From Chromatiaceae bacterium (GTDB lineage: Bacteria; Pseudomonadota; Gammaproteobacteria; Chromatiales; Chromatiaceae), in assembly GCA_025458165.1 (NCBI GenBank), contig JALOTB010000053.1:1-64000 (forward strand): a stretch of DNA of 64,000 nt. The letters are read 5' to 3'. Of the stretch, positions 7,887 through 16,230 are shown one piece after another; positions within the stretch are counted from its first letter, which is position 1, and each line of letters opens with the position of its first letter. Below the pieces are notes generated by a model. The model had not been told where the DNA came from. It made no database searches and saw only the letters and a program-made list of their open reading frames with translations. A program made the translations under genes and the position numbers.

Positions 7887-10196
7887 TCAGGTAGTCGCCC
7901 GGCGCAGGGCGTTGCCGAGCGCCTCGTCAACGATGACCTCGAAGAAGTGCCGGCGCTCCGGATCGACCTCCCCGAGGACCCGACCGTCCCAGTCACGGAC
8001 CGGGGCATGGCGGACCACCAGGAAGCGGTCGCGCCCGGCGGCATCCGAATAGGTGCCGGTGAAGAAGAGTCCGTCGGCGGGCGCGCCCTCGGGGGCCCGC
8101 CCCTGCTCGAGGCGCACCTCGCGCTGCAGCTTGAAGAAGGCCGACTCCTCCAGCCGGATACCGTTGACGTTGTAGCGCAGGAGGTCCTCGCCCTGCGCGT
8201 GCGACCGACGGCGGTCGCGCACCAGTGCGACGCGAAAACCCGGGTGTCCCGGGGAGAATCCCTCCCGGCGCAGGCCCTCGGAGGACGACGAGAGCCGGTC
8301 GGCGCGGTTGATCGCACCGGAGATCATGATTCGGTGGCCCTCGTCGTAGAGGAAGTTCGGCTCCTCGGGCAGGAAGGTGATCCCCAGCCCCAGCTCCAGC
8401 TCGGGGAGCTCGTGGCGACGGTTGAGGACGTTCTGTAGGGCGACCACCTGCAGGATCTTGCGTGCCAGGCCGCAGGCGCGCGCAACCGCCATGCCGGGCC
8501 CCTCGCCGTCGTACTCGAAGATAGCGAGGATGACGGCATCGCCCTCGACGAAGAGCTTCTCGGCCCCGAAGTCGGACAGGAGCTTGGTCACCGGGTCGAA
8601 GAAATTCAGGCTGAAGTGCGAGGCCGGATTGAGCCCCCGGGCACGCAGCATCTCGGTGATCCGGGTCGAGCCGCGCACATCGGCCTTGATGACCGCATGG
8701 CCGCGGATGCGCCGCGGCACCGGGCCGAGGTCGCCGTGGCAGGGAAACTCGATCAGGCTGCCGTTGGAGCGCGATAGGCGGACCTCATCGGGGGTGTCGA
8801 GCAGACGGATGCGATCCATCGCCTCGTAGACCCGGTAGGCGAGCTTGAGGTCGCGGCGCAGCACGACGAAGTCGACCAGGTAGCGGTTGAGCTCCTCGCC
8901 GCGCCCCAGCAAGGCGGAGCGCCGGGTCTCGGCGAGCGAGCGCTCGAGCAGGCGGGCTAGGCCTGCCGCCTCGGCGCTAGTGCGCTGGGACTCCAGGCGC
9001 TGGAGCAACCGCCGGCGCGAGAGGCGCCCCTCGAAGAACTCGACCAACAGACCCAGGGGCACACCCCGACCGAGCTGGCCGCGTAGCGCGGCGAGCCAGT
9101 AGATCCAGGACAACCGCTCGCCGAGCCCCTGCATCTGTAGGCACAGATGCAGCTCGGCGGTAATCGCCTGGCGGAACTGGCGCCAGCGCAGGTCGGTCGC
9201 AAGGGTCTCGGCGGCGCACGGGCCGGTCGCAGGCTCGGTCCCGGTGAGGAACCGCCGCAGGCACTCCGGCTCGTCGAGCCAGGAGGTGAGCCCGGTTCGG
9301 TACTCCTCCTCGGGGACAAAGCGCCGCAGCAGGATCTCGCTCTCCAGAAAGCCCGGCAGCAGACCCTGGTCGCGCCGCTCGCGCCCAACCTCGGCCGGCA
9401 CCTCGGACTTTGGCAGACGCGAGGGCGCCTGGGTCCAGGCCGGCAGGTAGTGCTGGAAGACCTTGCTCAGGCACTGGTTGGTCTGGTAGAGCCAGTCGGT
9501 CCGACCCTGCTCGCCGAGTAGGGCAACGGGGTAGTCCTGGGCGAGGGCCCGCACGTCGTTGAGCCGGGGGATGAGGATGACCGGATTGAAGAACGCGGCC
9601 TCGGGCAGCGGCCAGGGCTCGCCGAGCACCGAGGCCCGCACCTTACTCATCTGCCCGCCCTCGATCTGGCGGATCTGCCGGAACAGCACGTGCAGGACGC
9701 GTCGGTTGATCGCGTAGTCGTCGGCGCTCAGGGCGACGAGCTGCTCGTGCAGGTGCAGTGCGCGCCCCGAGGCGCGCGTCTCGCCGTCGTGAACGGCGCC
9801 CTTGAGCTCCTCTTGGAGCGCGAGATTCACCCGCGCCACGGTCTCCAGCAGGCACTTGAGGAGCGCGATCTGAAGCAGCGCCAAGCGGTCGGCATCGGCG
9901 CGCGCCTGGGTCCGCTCCAGGGCCGCCTCGAACAGCCCGAGGTAGGCATCGCGGAAGGCCTCCAAATCCTGAGCGCTCACCAGTTGCTCCGGCGAGCGGT
10001 AGGACTGGGCGTGCAGGTCCTCCAGCACGCGCTTGCGTACGTTCTCCTCGAGTCGGTCGCGCAGGCGCGGACTTAGGAAGACATCGACATGGGCGTTGTC
10101 GATTCCCTTCCCGAAACGCTCCAGCGAGACGGCCCAGGATCGCGGCCGTCGGAATTGATCGGTAAACTCAGAGAGCGTCGGCCGCCACTGAATCAA
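7887..10196 (-). CDS. Large protein with class III nucleotidyl cyclase-like domain
   Basis: 769 aa. The C-terminal part (about residues 490-690) looks like a class III adenylate/guanylate cyclase catalytic domain: AVIKADVRGSTRITEML supplies the first metal Asp, KLFVEGDAVILAIFEYDGEG the second, and GAINRADRLSSSSEG corresponds to the later substrate strand region. The first 480 residues are helical and Arg/Leu/Glu-rich, with no recognised sensor domain or membrane helix. Transition-state residues cannot be assigned by eye, so cyclase activity is uncertain. The start is uncertain: TTG 10196 (LIQWRPTLSEF) follows AGCGGGGAA and avoids overlap with the divergent gene; an ATG at 10412 would add 72 unlikely residues. 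It is transcribed toward slt. Confidence 0.75.
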   Translation of the reverse strand: MIQWRPTLSEFTDQFRRPRSWAVSLERFGKGIDNAHVDVFLSPRLRDRLEENVRKRVLEDLHAQSYRSPEQLVSAQDLEAFRDAYLGLFEAALERTQARADADRLALLQIALLKCLLETVARVNLALQEELKGAVHDGETRASGRALHLHEQLVALSADDYAINRRVLHVLFRQIRQIEGGQMSKVRASVLGEPWPLPEAAFFNPVILIPRLNDVRALAQDYPVALLGEQGRTDWLYQTNQCLSKVFQHYLPAWTQAPSRLPKSEVPAEVGRERRDQGLLPGFLESEILLRRFVPEEEYRTGLTSWLDEPECLRRFLTGTEPATGPCAAETLATDLRWRQFRQAITAELHLCLQMQGLGERLSWIYWLAALRGQLGRGVPLGLLVEFFEGRLSRRRLLQRLESQRTSAEAAGLARLLERSLAETRRSALLGRGEELNRYLVDFVVLRRDLKLAYRVYEAMDRIRLLDTPDEVRLSRSNGSLIEFPCHGDLGPVPRRIRGHAVIKADVRGSTRITEMLRARGLNPASHFSLNFFDPVTKLLSDFGAEKLFVEGDAVILAIFEYDGEGPGMAVARACGLARKILQVVALQNVLNRRHELPELELGLGITFLPEEPNFLYDEGHRIMISGAINRADRLSSSSEGLRREGFSPGHPGFRVALVRDRRRSHAQGEDLLRYNVNGIRLEESAFFKLQREVRLEQGRAPEGAPADGLFFTGTYSDAAGRDRFLVVRHAPVRDWDGRVLGEVDPERRHFFEVIVDEALGNALRRATT

Positions 10197-10404
10197 CGTG
10201 TTCCCCGCTGTAAGCCCCTGTGTCAGACCCGGCGGCGCATCCCTACCGCGGGGCTCCCGCAAAGACACCGCCGCAGCGCCCGATAGCGCGGCGATTGGTA
10301 GTCTATCCCAACTAACCGGATACCGCGGGCGGGCATTTGCTAGACTGGCGCGCAGGCCGGGAAGGGACGCCGGCACCGCGGCACCAACAACTCCAACTCG
10401 ATCG

Positions 10405-11019
10405 ATGACCATCCACTACCCGCTGGGCCGGGCCGCTTGCCTGCTCATCGCACTGGCGAGTGCACCGGCCCTCGCCGCCGACGGTACCCGCGAGATGATG
10501 GCCGATGTCATGTCGCGCATGATGGAGGCCATGGGCCTGTTCGGCTCCGCCGGGGCCGGCGCGGGGATGAGCCCGATGGCGATGGCCGGTCCCAACTGGG
10601 GGCTCGGGCCAGGCGGTTTCGGGGCCCCTGGGGCCATGCCCTGGGGCAGCGGCATGCCCGACCCGAAATCCGGCTTCGGCCAGATGATGCGCCCGTTCTC
10701 CGGCGCGACAGGCATGCCATGGTCAGGCGCCCCGCTCGAAGGGATCTGGGAGGGCCGCAATGGCGAGCTCCTGATCGTGCAGGGCAACCGCTTCCGGCTC
10801 TACCCCGGCGAGTCGGGGTACCTGGACGGCTACCTGCAGGTCAGCGGGGGTCGCCTCGCGCTCTATAACCCCGGCGACGAGCAGGCACGCCCCTTCGAGT
10901 ATGCCGAGTCCGATGGGCGCCTGGTGCTGCGCGACCCCGATGGACAGATCTACCTCTACCGGCGGCTGATCCTAGACCCGGAGCCGGCGCGCGCGCCGCC
11001 CCAGGCCCCGCTGCCCTAG
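10405..11019 (+). CDS. Exported Met/Gly-rich hypothetical protein
   Basis: 204 aa with a clear signal peptide (LGRAACLLIALASAPALAA). The mature N-terminal half (about residues 25-115) is rich in Met, Gly, Pro and Trp: EMMADVMSRMMEAMGLFG, GMSPMAMAGPNWG, GAMPWGSGMPDP. Met-rich tracts of this kind can bind Cu(I) or form flexible membrane-active segments, but neither is shown. The C-terminal half (GIWEGRNGELLIVQGNRFRLY to the end) looks like a small beta sheet domain with repeated strands. The gene ends with a 4-base overlap with the convergent TauE/SafE gene. ATG 10405 is the natural start of the signal peptide. No family name recognised. Confidence 0.75.
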   Translation: MTIHYPLGRAACLLIALASAPALAADGTREMMADVMSRMMEAMGLFGSAGAGAGMSPMAMAGPNWGLGPGGFGAPGAMPWGSGMPDPKSGFGQMMRPFSGATGMPWSGAPLEGIWEGRNGELLIVQGNRFRLYPGESGYLDGYLQVSGGRLALYNPGDEQARPFEYAESDGRLVLRDPDGQIYLYRRLILDPEPARAPPQAPLP

Positions 11020-11810
11020 GACCAAAACAGCCGGAGCGCCACGGCGAGCAGCAGCAGGGCGAACAGCCGGCGCAGCACCGCAAGCGGCAGACCGTGCGCC
11101 AGCCGCGCCCCGAGGGGTGCCACGGGGATGCTCGCCAGCAGGATGACCAGCACCGCCGGCCAGTAGACGAATCCGGTGGCGCCCGCGGGCAGCCCCTCGC
11201 GCCCCCAGCCGATCGCCACGAAACCGATGGCGCCGGCGACCGCGATGGGGACCCCGCAGGCGGCCGAGGTCGCCACCGCGCGGCGCAGATCGAGCCCCGA
11301 GCGCACCAAAAAGGGCACGGTCATCGTCCCCCCGCCGATCCCCACCAGGGCCGAGAGCGCCCCGATCCCCGCCCCGGTCAAGCCGAGCCCGAGCCTTCCG
11401 GGCATGGCGCGCGCCGACGGCGCGGCCTGGCCGATCAGCATCCGTGCGCCGACGTAGACCAAAAAGACCGCGAAGATGCGCTTGAGCCAAAGCTCGGGCA
11501 GCAGCCCGGCGAGGGCCGCGCCGAGCCAGGCCCCGAGGACGATGCCGGGCGTCAGGTGCCGGAAGAGATCCCAGCGGACCGCGCCGCGGCGATGGTGGGC
11601 GCGGGCCGAGGCGCCGCCGGTGCCGATGATGGTCGCGAGCGAGGTGCCCACGGCGAGGTGCGGGATCCAGTCGGTGGCGACCCCCGTGTACCCGAAGACC
11701 CACATCAGGGCCGGGACCAGGATCACGCCCCCGCCGAGCCCGAACAGCCCCGCGAGCAGCCCCGAGGCCACGCCGGTGGCCAGGTAGGCGCCGATCTCCA
11801 AACCCGTCAT
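11016..11810 (-). CDS. TauE/SafE family sulfite or organosulfur exporter
   Basis: Inner-membrane transporter of the TauE/SafE (DUF81) family, 264 aa with about eight hydrophobic segments. The internal duplication typical of the family is visible as two glycine-rich motifs: ASGLLAGLFGLGGGVILVPALMWVFG near the start and GALSALVGIGGGTMTVPFLV in the second half. Members move sulfite, sulfoacetate or other sulfur anions, though many have unknown substrates. In a sulfur-oxidising host a sulfur anion is plausible; that is inference. It ends tail to tail with the Met-rich exported protein gene (shared TAG/CTA bases). Confidence 0.92.
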   Translation of the reverse strand: MTGLEIGAYLATGVASGLLAGLFGLGGGVILVPALMWVFGYTGVATDWIPHLAVGTSLATIIGTGGASARAHHRRGAVRWDLFRHLTPGIVLGAWLGAALAGLLPELWLKRIFAVFLVYVGARMLIGQAAPSARAMPGRLGLGLTGAGIGALSALVGIGGGTMTVPFLVRSGLDLRRAVATSAACGVPIAVAGAIGFVAIGWGREGLPAGATGFVYWPAVLVILLASIPVAPLGARLAHGLPLAVLRRLFALLLLAVALRLFWS

Positions 11811-11912
11811 CGATCCGCACCCCGCGCTGCTGCCCGTCCGGCGCCTGCCGGCCGGCCCGCACTTGGGTCATAATCCCACCTCTGCGCGAAGGGTATCTGG
11901 GGAGCCAAAACG

Positions 11913-12824
11913 ATGAAAGAAAACCGCATCTGTATCCTCGGCGGGACGGGCTTCGTCGGCCACCACCTGACGGGGGCACTGACCAGTGCGGGCTACACAT
12001 GCCGCATCCTCACCCGCCGCGCCGAGCGGCACCGGGACCTGCGGCTCTACCCGCGCGTCGAGCTGCGTGAGGCCGATCTCTTCGATCGCGGCGCCCTGGC
12101 CGCGGGGCTTGGCGGCTGCCAGACCGTCGTGAACCTGGTCGGCATCCTCAACGAGGGCCGTGCGGCAAGCTTCCGGAGGGTACACGTCGAGCTGGTCGAG
12201 CGCCTCGTCGAAGCCGGCCCCGAGGCGGGGATCGACCGCTATCTGCACATGAGCGCGCTGCACGCCGACGCCAAGGCGGGCTCCAGCGCCTATCTCCGCA
12301 CCAAGGGCGAGGGCGAGGACCTAGCGCACGCCCAGGGCGCGATGGCGACCACCAGCTTCCGCCCGTCGGTGATCTTCGGCCGCGGCGACAGCTTCTTCAA
12401 CCGCTTCGCGGGTCTGCTGCGACTGAGCCCGCGGGTGATGCCGCTCGCCTGCCCGCAGGCGCGCTTTGCGCCGGTCTACGTCGGCGACGTCGCGGCGATG
12501 ATGGTCTGGGCGTTGCGCAGCCCGGCCTCGGCCGGCCAGCGCTACGACCTCTGCGGGCCGCGGGTCTTTACCCTGAAAGAGCTGGTGGAGTACACCGCCC
12601 GCAGCATCGGGCGGCCAACCCGGGTCATCGGCCTCGGCGACCGCGCCTCGCGCCTCCAGGGCCGGGTGCTGCAGGTCCTGCCCGGGGCGCCCTTCACGCT
12701 GGACAACTACCTCTCGCTGCAGACCGACAGCGTCTGTAGGCACAACGCCTTGGCGGAGGCCGGCATTGCGCCGACAGATATCGACGCCGTGGTCCCGGGC
12801 TATCTGCGCCGGACGGCGCACTAG
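11913..12824 (+). CDS. Complex I NDUFA9-like NAD(P)-binding protein (atypical SDR)
   Basis: 303 aa with a Rossmann dinucleotide motif at the N-terminus, ICILGGTGFVGHHLTGAL, and the NDUFA9-like pattern CRILTRRAERHRDL, VVNLVGILNE, YLHMSALHAD, YLRTKGEGE and TTSFRPSVIFGRGDSFFNRFAGLLRL. These atypical short-chain dehydrogenases often lack the catalytic Tyr-Lys pair and bind NAD(P)H structurally or act on quinone-related substrates. A CATAAT hexamer at 11869-11874 could be the -10 element, but no clear -35 is seen. It converges on the MidA-type methyltransferase gene with a 9-bp gap. The mitochondrial homologue is an accessory subunit of complex I; a role in respiratory complex stability here is inference. 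Confidence 0.9.
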   Translation: MKENRICILGGTGFVGHHLTGALTSAGYTCRILTRRAERHRDLRLYPRVELREADLFDRGALAAGLGGCQTVVNLVGILNEGRAASFRRVHVELVERLVEAGPEAGIDRYLHMSALHADAKAGSSAYLRTKGEGEDLAHAQGAMATTSFRPSVIFGRGDSFFNRFAGLLRLSPRVMPLACPQARFAPVYVGDVAAMMVWALRSPASAGQRYDLCGPRVFTLKELVEYTARSIGRPTRVIGLGDRASRLQGRVLQVLPGAPFTLDNYLSLQTDSVCRHNALAEAGIAPTDIDAVVPGYLRRTAH

Positions 12825-12833
12825 CCACGGGCC

Positions 12834-14027
12834 TCACAAGCGCTCGCGCAGGTCGCGCACGGAGAACCCGCACCAGGGCCCGGACACCCCCTTCTGCAGC
12901 CCAAGGACGCGGAAACGCTCGCCCATGGCCGTGGGCAGCAGGAGCTGGCGCGCGGCGGTGAGGTCGTCGAGGGCGCTCGGGCCCGCGGCGGCCTGGGCGA
13001 GGAGCCGGTCGATCCCGCAGCCGAGCAGGAAGTGGGCCTGGGTCGTATAGCCGGCGAGGGCGAGACCGGCCTCGGCGCCGGCCCGCGCCAGGGCGGTGAA
13101 GTCGACGTGGGCGGTGATGTCCTGAAGCCCGGGTAAAGCATAGGGGTCTGAGTGGGCGCGGTGTCCGGAGTAGCACATCAGCGTCCCGCTACGCCGGTCC
13201 GGGCGGTAATACTCGGCGGCCGGGTAACCGTAGTCGACGAGCAGGACCAGTCCGCGCTCGACCGACTCGGCCAGGACCCGCGCCCAGGGCGCCAGGCGCA
13301 GATTGATCTCGGACTCATAACCCGGCTCCTGCGCGAGCCCCGCCGCTTGCAGGGCTCGAATCGCCGCGGCAAGACCCCGGCTCTCGGGCGTGTCGGCCAG
13401 CTCCGCCCAGCCCTCGGCCGCGGGGCGGACGTACAGCTCCAGCGGCTCGCCCCCCGGCCCGATGCGAAAGCGGTGCACCGGCATGGCGTCGAGCACCTCG
13501 TTGGCGAGCACCAGACCGGTGAAACGCTCCGGCAGGCGGTCGAGCCACTCGACGCGCGCCGCGAGCAACGGCAGCGACTCGGCGATGCGCGCCTGTTGGC
13601 GGGCGCGTAGCTCCGCGCTCAACTCCAGGATCAGATAACGACCCGGCAGGGGACCGTTCGCCGCCAGCTCGCCCAGCAGATCCACCGCCAGCGCCCCCGA
13701 GCCAGCACCGAGCTCCAGCACATCACCGCCGCCCAGGCGCTCCAGGACCTCCCGGCATTGCCCGGCGAGGGTGCGTCCGAAGAGCGGCGTCAGCTCGGGG
13801 GCGGTGACGAAGTCGCCGCCCCGCCCGAGCTTGTGCGCCCCGCCGGTGTAGTAGCCGAGGCCGGGAGCGTAGAGCGCGAGCTCCATGAACCGATCGAACG
13901 GCAGGCGCCCACCGCGGGCCGCCGCCTCCGCGCGCAGCCGCTCATCCAGCCGCCGCGCGGCCTGCAACGCGGCGGGCTCGAACCTCTGCTGGGCCTGGGC
14001 GGCCGGTCTCATTCGCACGACCGCCAC
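12834..14027 (-). CDS. Class I SAM-dependent methyltransferase, MidA/NDUFAF7 family
   Basis: 397 aa protein of the DUF185 family. Signature pieces are visible: FDRFMELALYAPGLGYYTGG, GDFVTAPELTPLFGRTLAGQ, the SAM-binding LELGAGSGALAVDLL, LVLANEVLDAMPVHRF, LLVDYGYPAAEYYRPDR and GTLMCYSGHRAHSDPYALPGLQDITAHVDFTAL. The eukaryotic member NDUFAF7/MidA dimethylates an arginine on complex I subunit NDUFS2; the bacterial substrate is not established. Its nearest neighbour is an NDUFA9-like gene, so two complex I-linked families lie side by side in convergent orientation. Start at 14027 (RMRPAAQAQQRFEPAAL) has no strong ribosome site, so the first few codons are uncertain. Confidence 0.92.
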   Translation of the reverse strand: MAVVRMRPAAQAQQRFEPAALQAARRLDERLRAEAAARGGRLPFDRFMELALYAPGLGYYTGGAHKLGRGGDFVTAPELTPLFGRTLAGQCREVLERLGGGDVLELGAGSGALAVDLLGELAANGPLPGRYLILELSAELRARQQARIAESLPLLAARVEWLDRLPERFTGLVLANEVLDAMPVHRFRIGPGGEPLELYVRPAAEGWAELADTPESRGLAAAIRALQAAGLAQEPGYESEINLRLAPWARVLAESVERGLVLLVDYGYPAAEYYRPDRRSGTLMCYSGHRAHSDPYALPGLQDITAHVDFTALARAGAEAGLALAGYTTQAHFLLGCGIDRLLAQAAAGPSALDDLTAARQLLLPTAMGERFRVLGLQKGVSGPWCGFSVRDLRERL

Positions 14028-14127
14028 GGCGTCATCGATGGGCGCGCCGGGCCGTCAACCGCCGAGCACCATCCAGGCCGCCGGGACAGGCCGACGAACA
14101 GCGAATAAACCCTGTCTGCCCCCTTTA

Positions 14128-14155
14128 ATTCACGTTCATTTGCGTTCATGTGCGG
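14128..14155. repeat. Second copy of short TTTGCGTTCATnTGCGG repeat
   Basis: It matches 3133-3160 at about 20 of 28 positions with the core TTTGCGTTCATGTGCGG. The 169-bp gap around it, between the MidA-type gene and the pteridine reductase gene (divergent), is otherwise featureless apart from likely promoters I cannot place. Confidence 0.4.
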
Positions 14156-14196
14156 ATCAATCTCGCCCTCGGTCCCCTGCCGCCCGGAGACAACCC

Positions 14197-14952
14197 GTGA
14201 CGCAACACGCAGCCGATCTCGCCGGCAAGGTCGCCCTGATCACCGGCGCGGCCCACCGCATCGGCGCCGCCATCGCCCGCACGCTGCACAGCGCTGGCGT
14301 CGACCTCGCCCTGCACTATCGGAGCTCCACGGCCGCCGCCCAGGCGCTCAAGGCCGAGCTGGAGATCGCCCGCCCCGACTCGGTGCGGCTGCTGCAGGCC
14401 GATCTGCACGAATGTAGCGCCTTTCCCGCCCTGATGGACGCCGTCTGCGGCTTCCGTGGGCGACTCGACATCCTCGTCAACAATGCCTCGAGCTTCTACC
14501 CCACCCCGCTCGCCGAGGCCACCGAGGCCCAGTGGGATGACTTGATCGGCTCCAACCTCAAGGGCCCCTTCTTCCTCGCCCGCGCGGCCGCACCCCTGCT
14601 GCGCGAGGTACAGGGCTGCGTGGTTAACCTGGTCGACATCCACGCTGAGCGCCCACTCAAGGACCACCCCATCTACTCCATCGCCAAGGCCGGCAACGCC
14701 ATGATGGTCAAGGCGCTGGCCCGCGAGCTGGGGCCCGAGGTGCGGGTCAACGGCATCGCACCCGGCGCCATCCTCTGGCCCGAGCAGGGCATCGCCGAGC
14801 ACGCCAAGCGCGAGATCCTCGCCCGGACCGCCCTGCAACGCCCGGGCTCACCCCAGGATATCGCCCGCACCCTCCTTTTCCTCGTCGCCGACGCCGACTA
14901 CATCACCGGCCAGATCATCGCCGTCGACGGGGGGCGGACGCTGCAGCAGTGA
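14197..14952 (+). CDS. Pteridine reductase (short-chain dehydrogenase)
   Basis: Classical SDR, 251 aa. Cofactor motif ALITGAAHRIGAAIA (the RIG variant is typical of pteridine reductases and FolM), then LVNNASSFYPTPLAEA, and the catalytic Asp/Tyr/Lys arrangement in NLVDIHAERPLKDHPIYSIAKAGNAMM. The C-terminus PGSPQDIARTLLFLVADADYITGQIIAVDGGRTL is standard SDR. Predicted reaction: NADPH-dependent reduction of dihydropterins. The start is GTG 14197, since GGAGA lies 6 nt upstream; upstream in-frame starts give non-homologous sequence. Confidence 0.9.
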   Translation: MTQHAADLAGKVALITGAAHRIGAAIARTLHSAGVDLALHYRSSTAAAQALKAELEIARPDSVRLLQADLHECSAFPALMDAVCGFRGRLDILVNNASSFYPTPLAEATEAQWDDLIGSNLKGPFFLARAAAPLLREVQGCVVNLVDIHAERPLKDHPIYSIAKAGNAMMVKALARELGPEVRVNGIAPGAILWPEQGIAEHAKREILARTALQRPGSPQDIARTLLFLVADADYITGQIIAVDGGRTLQQ

Positions 14953-15220
14953 GGCGATGGGAGCGCGTCGGCCGGACCTGGGCCGCGAGCGGCCTGATCA
15001 GGCAGAGTCCACCCGCAGCCAGGTGGATCCATCGACTCACCGTCGCTACCTCCCCGTCCCCGTGGGCCGCCTCGCCGAAGACATTGCCCCGCAACGGGTT
15101 CCGGACCACCGTCTGCCGGCAGTCCGCGTTCGGATCGGCACCGGTACGCCGCGCGAGCTGCCCGAGCGCCATGGCCTCCGCCCACTCGCGGCGACGTCAC
15201 CCGGCGGGTGATCCAAGATG
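14953..15220. other. No supported gene; possibly decayed coding sequence
   Basis: The span from the end of the pteridine reductase gene to the small minus-strand ORF has no frame with a convincing start, ribosome site and recognisable protein. Short open stretches on the minus strand (for example ADPNADCRQTVVRNPLRGN) have protein-like composition but change frame, which could reflect a decayed gene. I could not identify it. Confidence 0.4.
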
Positions 15221-15400
15221 TCATGCACCGGGACGGAAATTGGCTTCGGGCTTCCAACCGCCGGCGCCCAGGCCATCCTTCCCCGTCGTGCCGTAGCTTA
15301 ACGCCACCCCGACCGCCCCGGGGCGGACGCTGCCTAAGGCCCACGGTAGGGAGCGAGCGTCGCGGAAGGGGTATCGACGGAAGAACGCAGACATACTCAT
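15221..15400 (-). CDS. Small hypothetical ORF divergent from TetR, possibly truncated
   Basis: 59 codons beginning MSMSAFFRRYPFRDARSL. The support is an excellent ribosome site, GGAGG five nt before ATG 15400, on the strand divergent from the TetR regulator gene, where a regulated target is normally found. The product (GVALSYGTTGKDGLGAGG in its middle) matches nothing I know and ends early. It may be the 5' remnant of a larger target gene whose remainder decayed into 14953-15220, or a genuine small protein. There is no membrane helix or signal peptide. Confidence 0.4.
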   Translation of the reverse strand: MSMSAFFRRYPFRDARSLPWALGSVRPGAVGVALSYGTTGKDGLGAGGWKPEANFRPGA

Positions 15401-15521
15401 CGAGACCTCCGGACGACCGAGTCCATTGCGCGGACGAGACTTCGGCAGAAGGCAAGCGTCCCACCCCACTCACCGCCGCCGCGCAGCACCCGCGCGGCAT
15501 CAGCCGACCTCGACGCCAGGG

Positions 15522-15550
15522 TTGACATAACGGACCGGATGGTCCATAAG
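15522..15550 (+). promoter_or_regulatory. Promoter with overlapping palindromic operator for tetR
   Basis: TTGACA at 15522-15527 is a perfect -35. After a 17-nt spacer CATAAG (15545-15550) is an acceptable -10. The spacer and -10 coincide with an inverted repeat: TAACGGACC, GGAT, GGTCCATAA (15528-15549), arms matching at 7 of 9 positions with perfect GGACC/GGTCC cores. This is the usual size and placement for a TetR-family dimer site and predicts autorepression. Confidence 0.6.
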
Positions 15551-15556
15551 CTGAGC

Positions 15557-16150
15557 ATGGTCGCGAGTATCGGACGTCCCCTCGAGTTCGACCCCGAAGC
15601 CGCCTTGGAGGCGGCGATGCAGGTCTTCTGGGCAAAGGGCTACGAGCAGACTTCGATGCAGGAGCTGCTCACCGCCATGGACCTGTCCAAAAGCAGCCTG
15701 TACCAGGCCTTTGGTAGCAAGCAGGGGCTGTTCCGCCGCTGCCTCGCCCGCTATGCCGACCAGCTCACCGCGCACCTGCGCGAGGGGCTCGCCGCCGCCC
15801 CCTCGGGCTGGGCATTCATCGAGTCGTTCCTCTACTCCATACTCCAAGACGTGGAGGGCGCGGCCCAACCGCGCGGCTGCCTGGTGATGAATACCGCGAG
15901 CGAGCTCGCCCAGAGCGAGCCGCCGATCGCCGAGGACGTCGCGGCGAGTATCGCGCGCTTTCGCCGTACCCTGCGGACGGCGGTGGAGCGCGCCCAGCGC
16001 GAGGGCGACGTCGATCCGCGGCGCGACGCCGCGACCCTGGCCGCCTTCCTGGTGAGCAGCATGAGCGGGCTCAAGGTCCAGGCCAAGGCGGGGGCCGACG
16101 CCGACACCCTCAGGGGCATCATCGAAGTCGCCCTAAAGGCCCTGCGGTAG
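15557..16150 (+). CDS. TetR/AcrR family transcriptional regulator
   Basis: About 197 aa. The N-terminal helix-turn-helix is clear: DPEAALEAAMQVFWAKGYEQTSMQELLTAMDLSKSSLYQAFGSKQGLFRRCL. The C-terminal ligand domain includes PRGCLVMNTASELAQSEPPIAED, a pattern of the NemR/AcuR-like subgroup that answers electrophiles or acids; the actual ligand is unknown. The palindromic operator overlaps its own promoter. If transcription starts near 15557 the mRNA is nearly leaderless from ATG 15557 (VASIGRPLEF); the alternative ATG 15539 lies inside the -10/spacer region and has no ribosome site. A run of seven T follows the stop (from 16150) but has no strong hairpin before it. Confidence 0.9.
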   Translation: MVASIGRPLEFDPEAALEAAMQVFWAKGYEQTSMQELLTAMDLSKSSLYQAFGSKQGLFRRCLARYADQLTAHLREGLAAAPSGWAFIESFLYSILQDVEGAAQPRGCLVMNTASELAQSEPPIAEDVAASIARFRRTLRTAVERAQREGDVDPRRDAATLAAFLVSSMSGLKVQAKAGADADTLRGIIEVALKALR

Positions 16151-16230
16151 TTTTTTTGGCGACTTTTGTAACGATTGGTCCAGTTCCTGGCGGACATTGG
16201 GTGCGCCACTAAACCGACGAGGAGGCCGAG

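Noticed and set aside
16129..16157. Rho-independent terminator after the TetR gene
   Set aside because: There is a T7 run, but only a weak, short and imperfect hairpin precedes it, so it is not listed.
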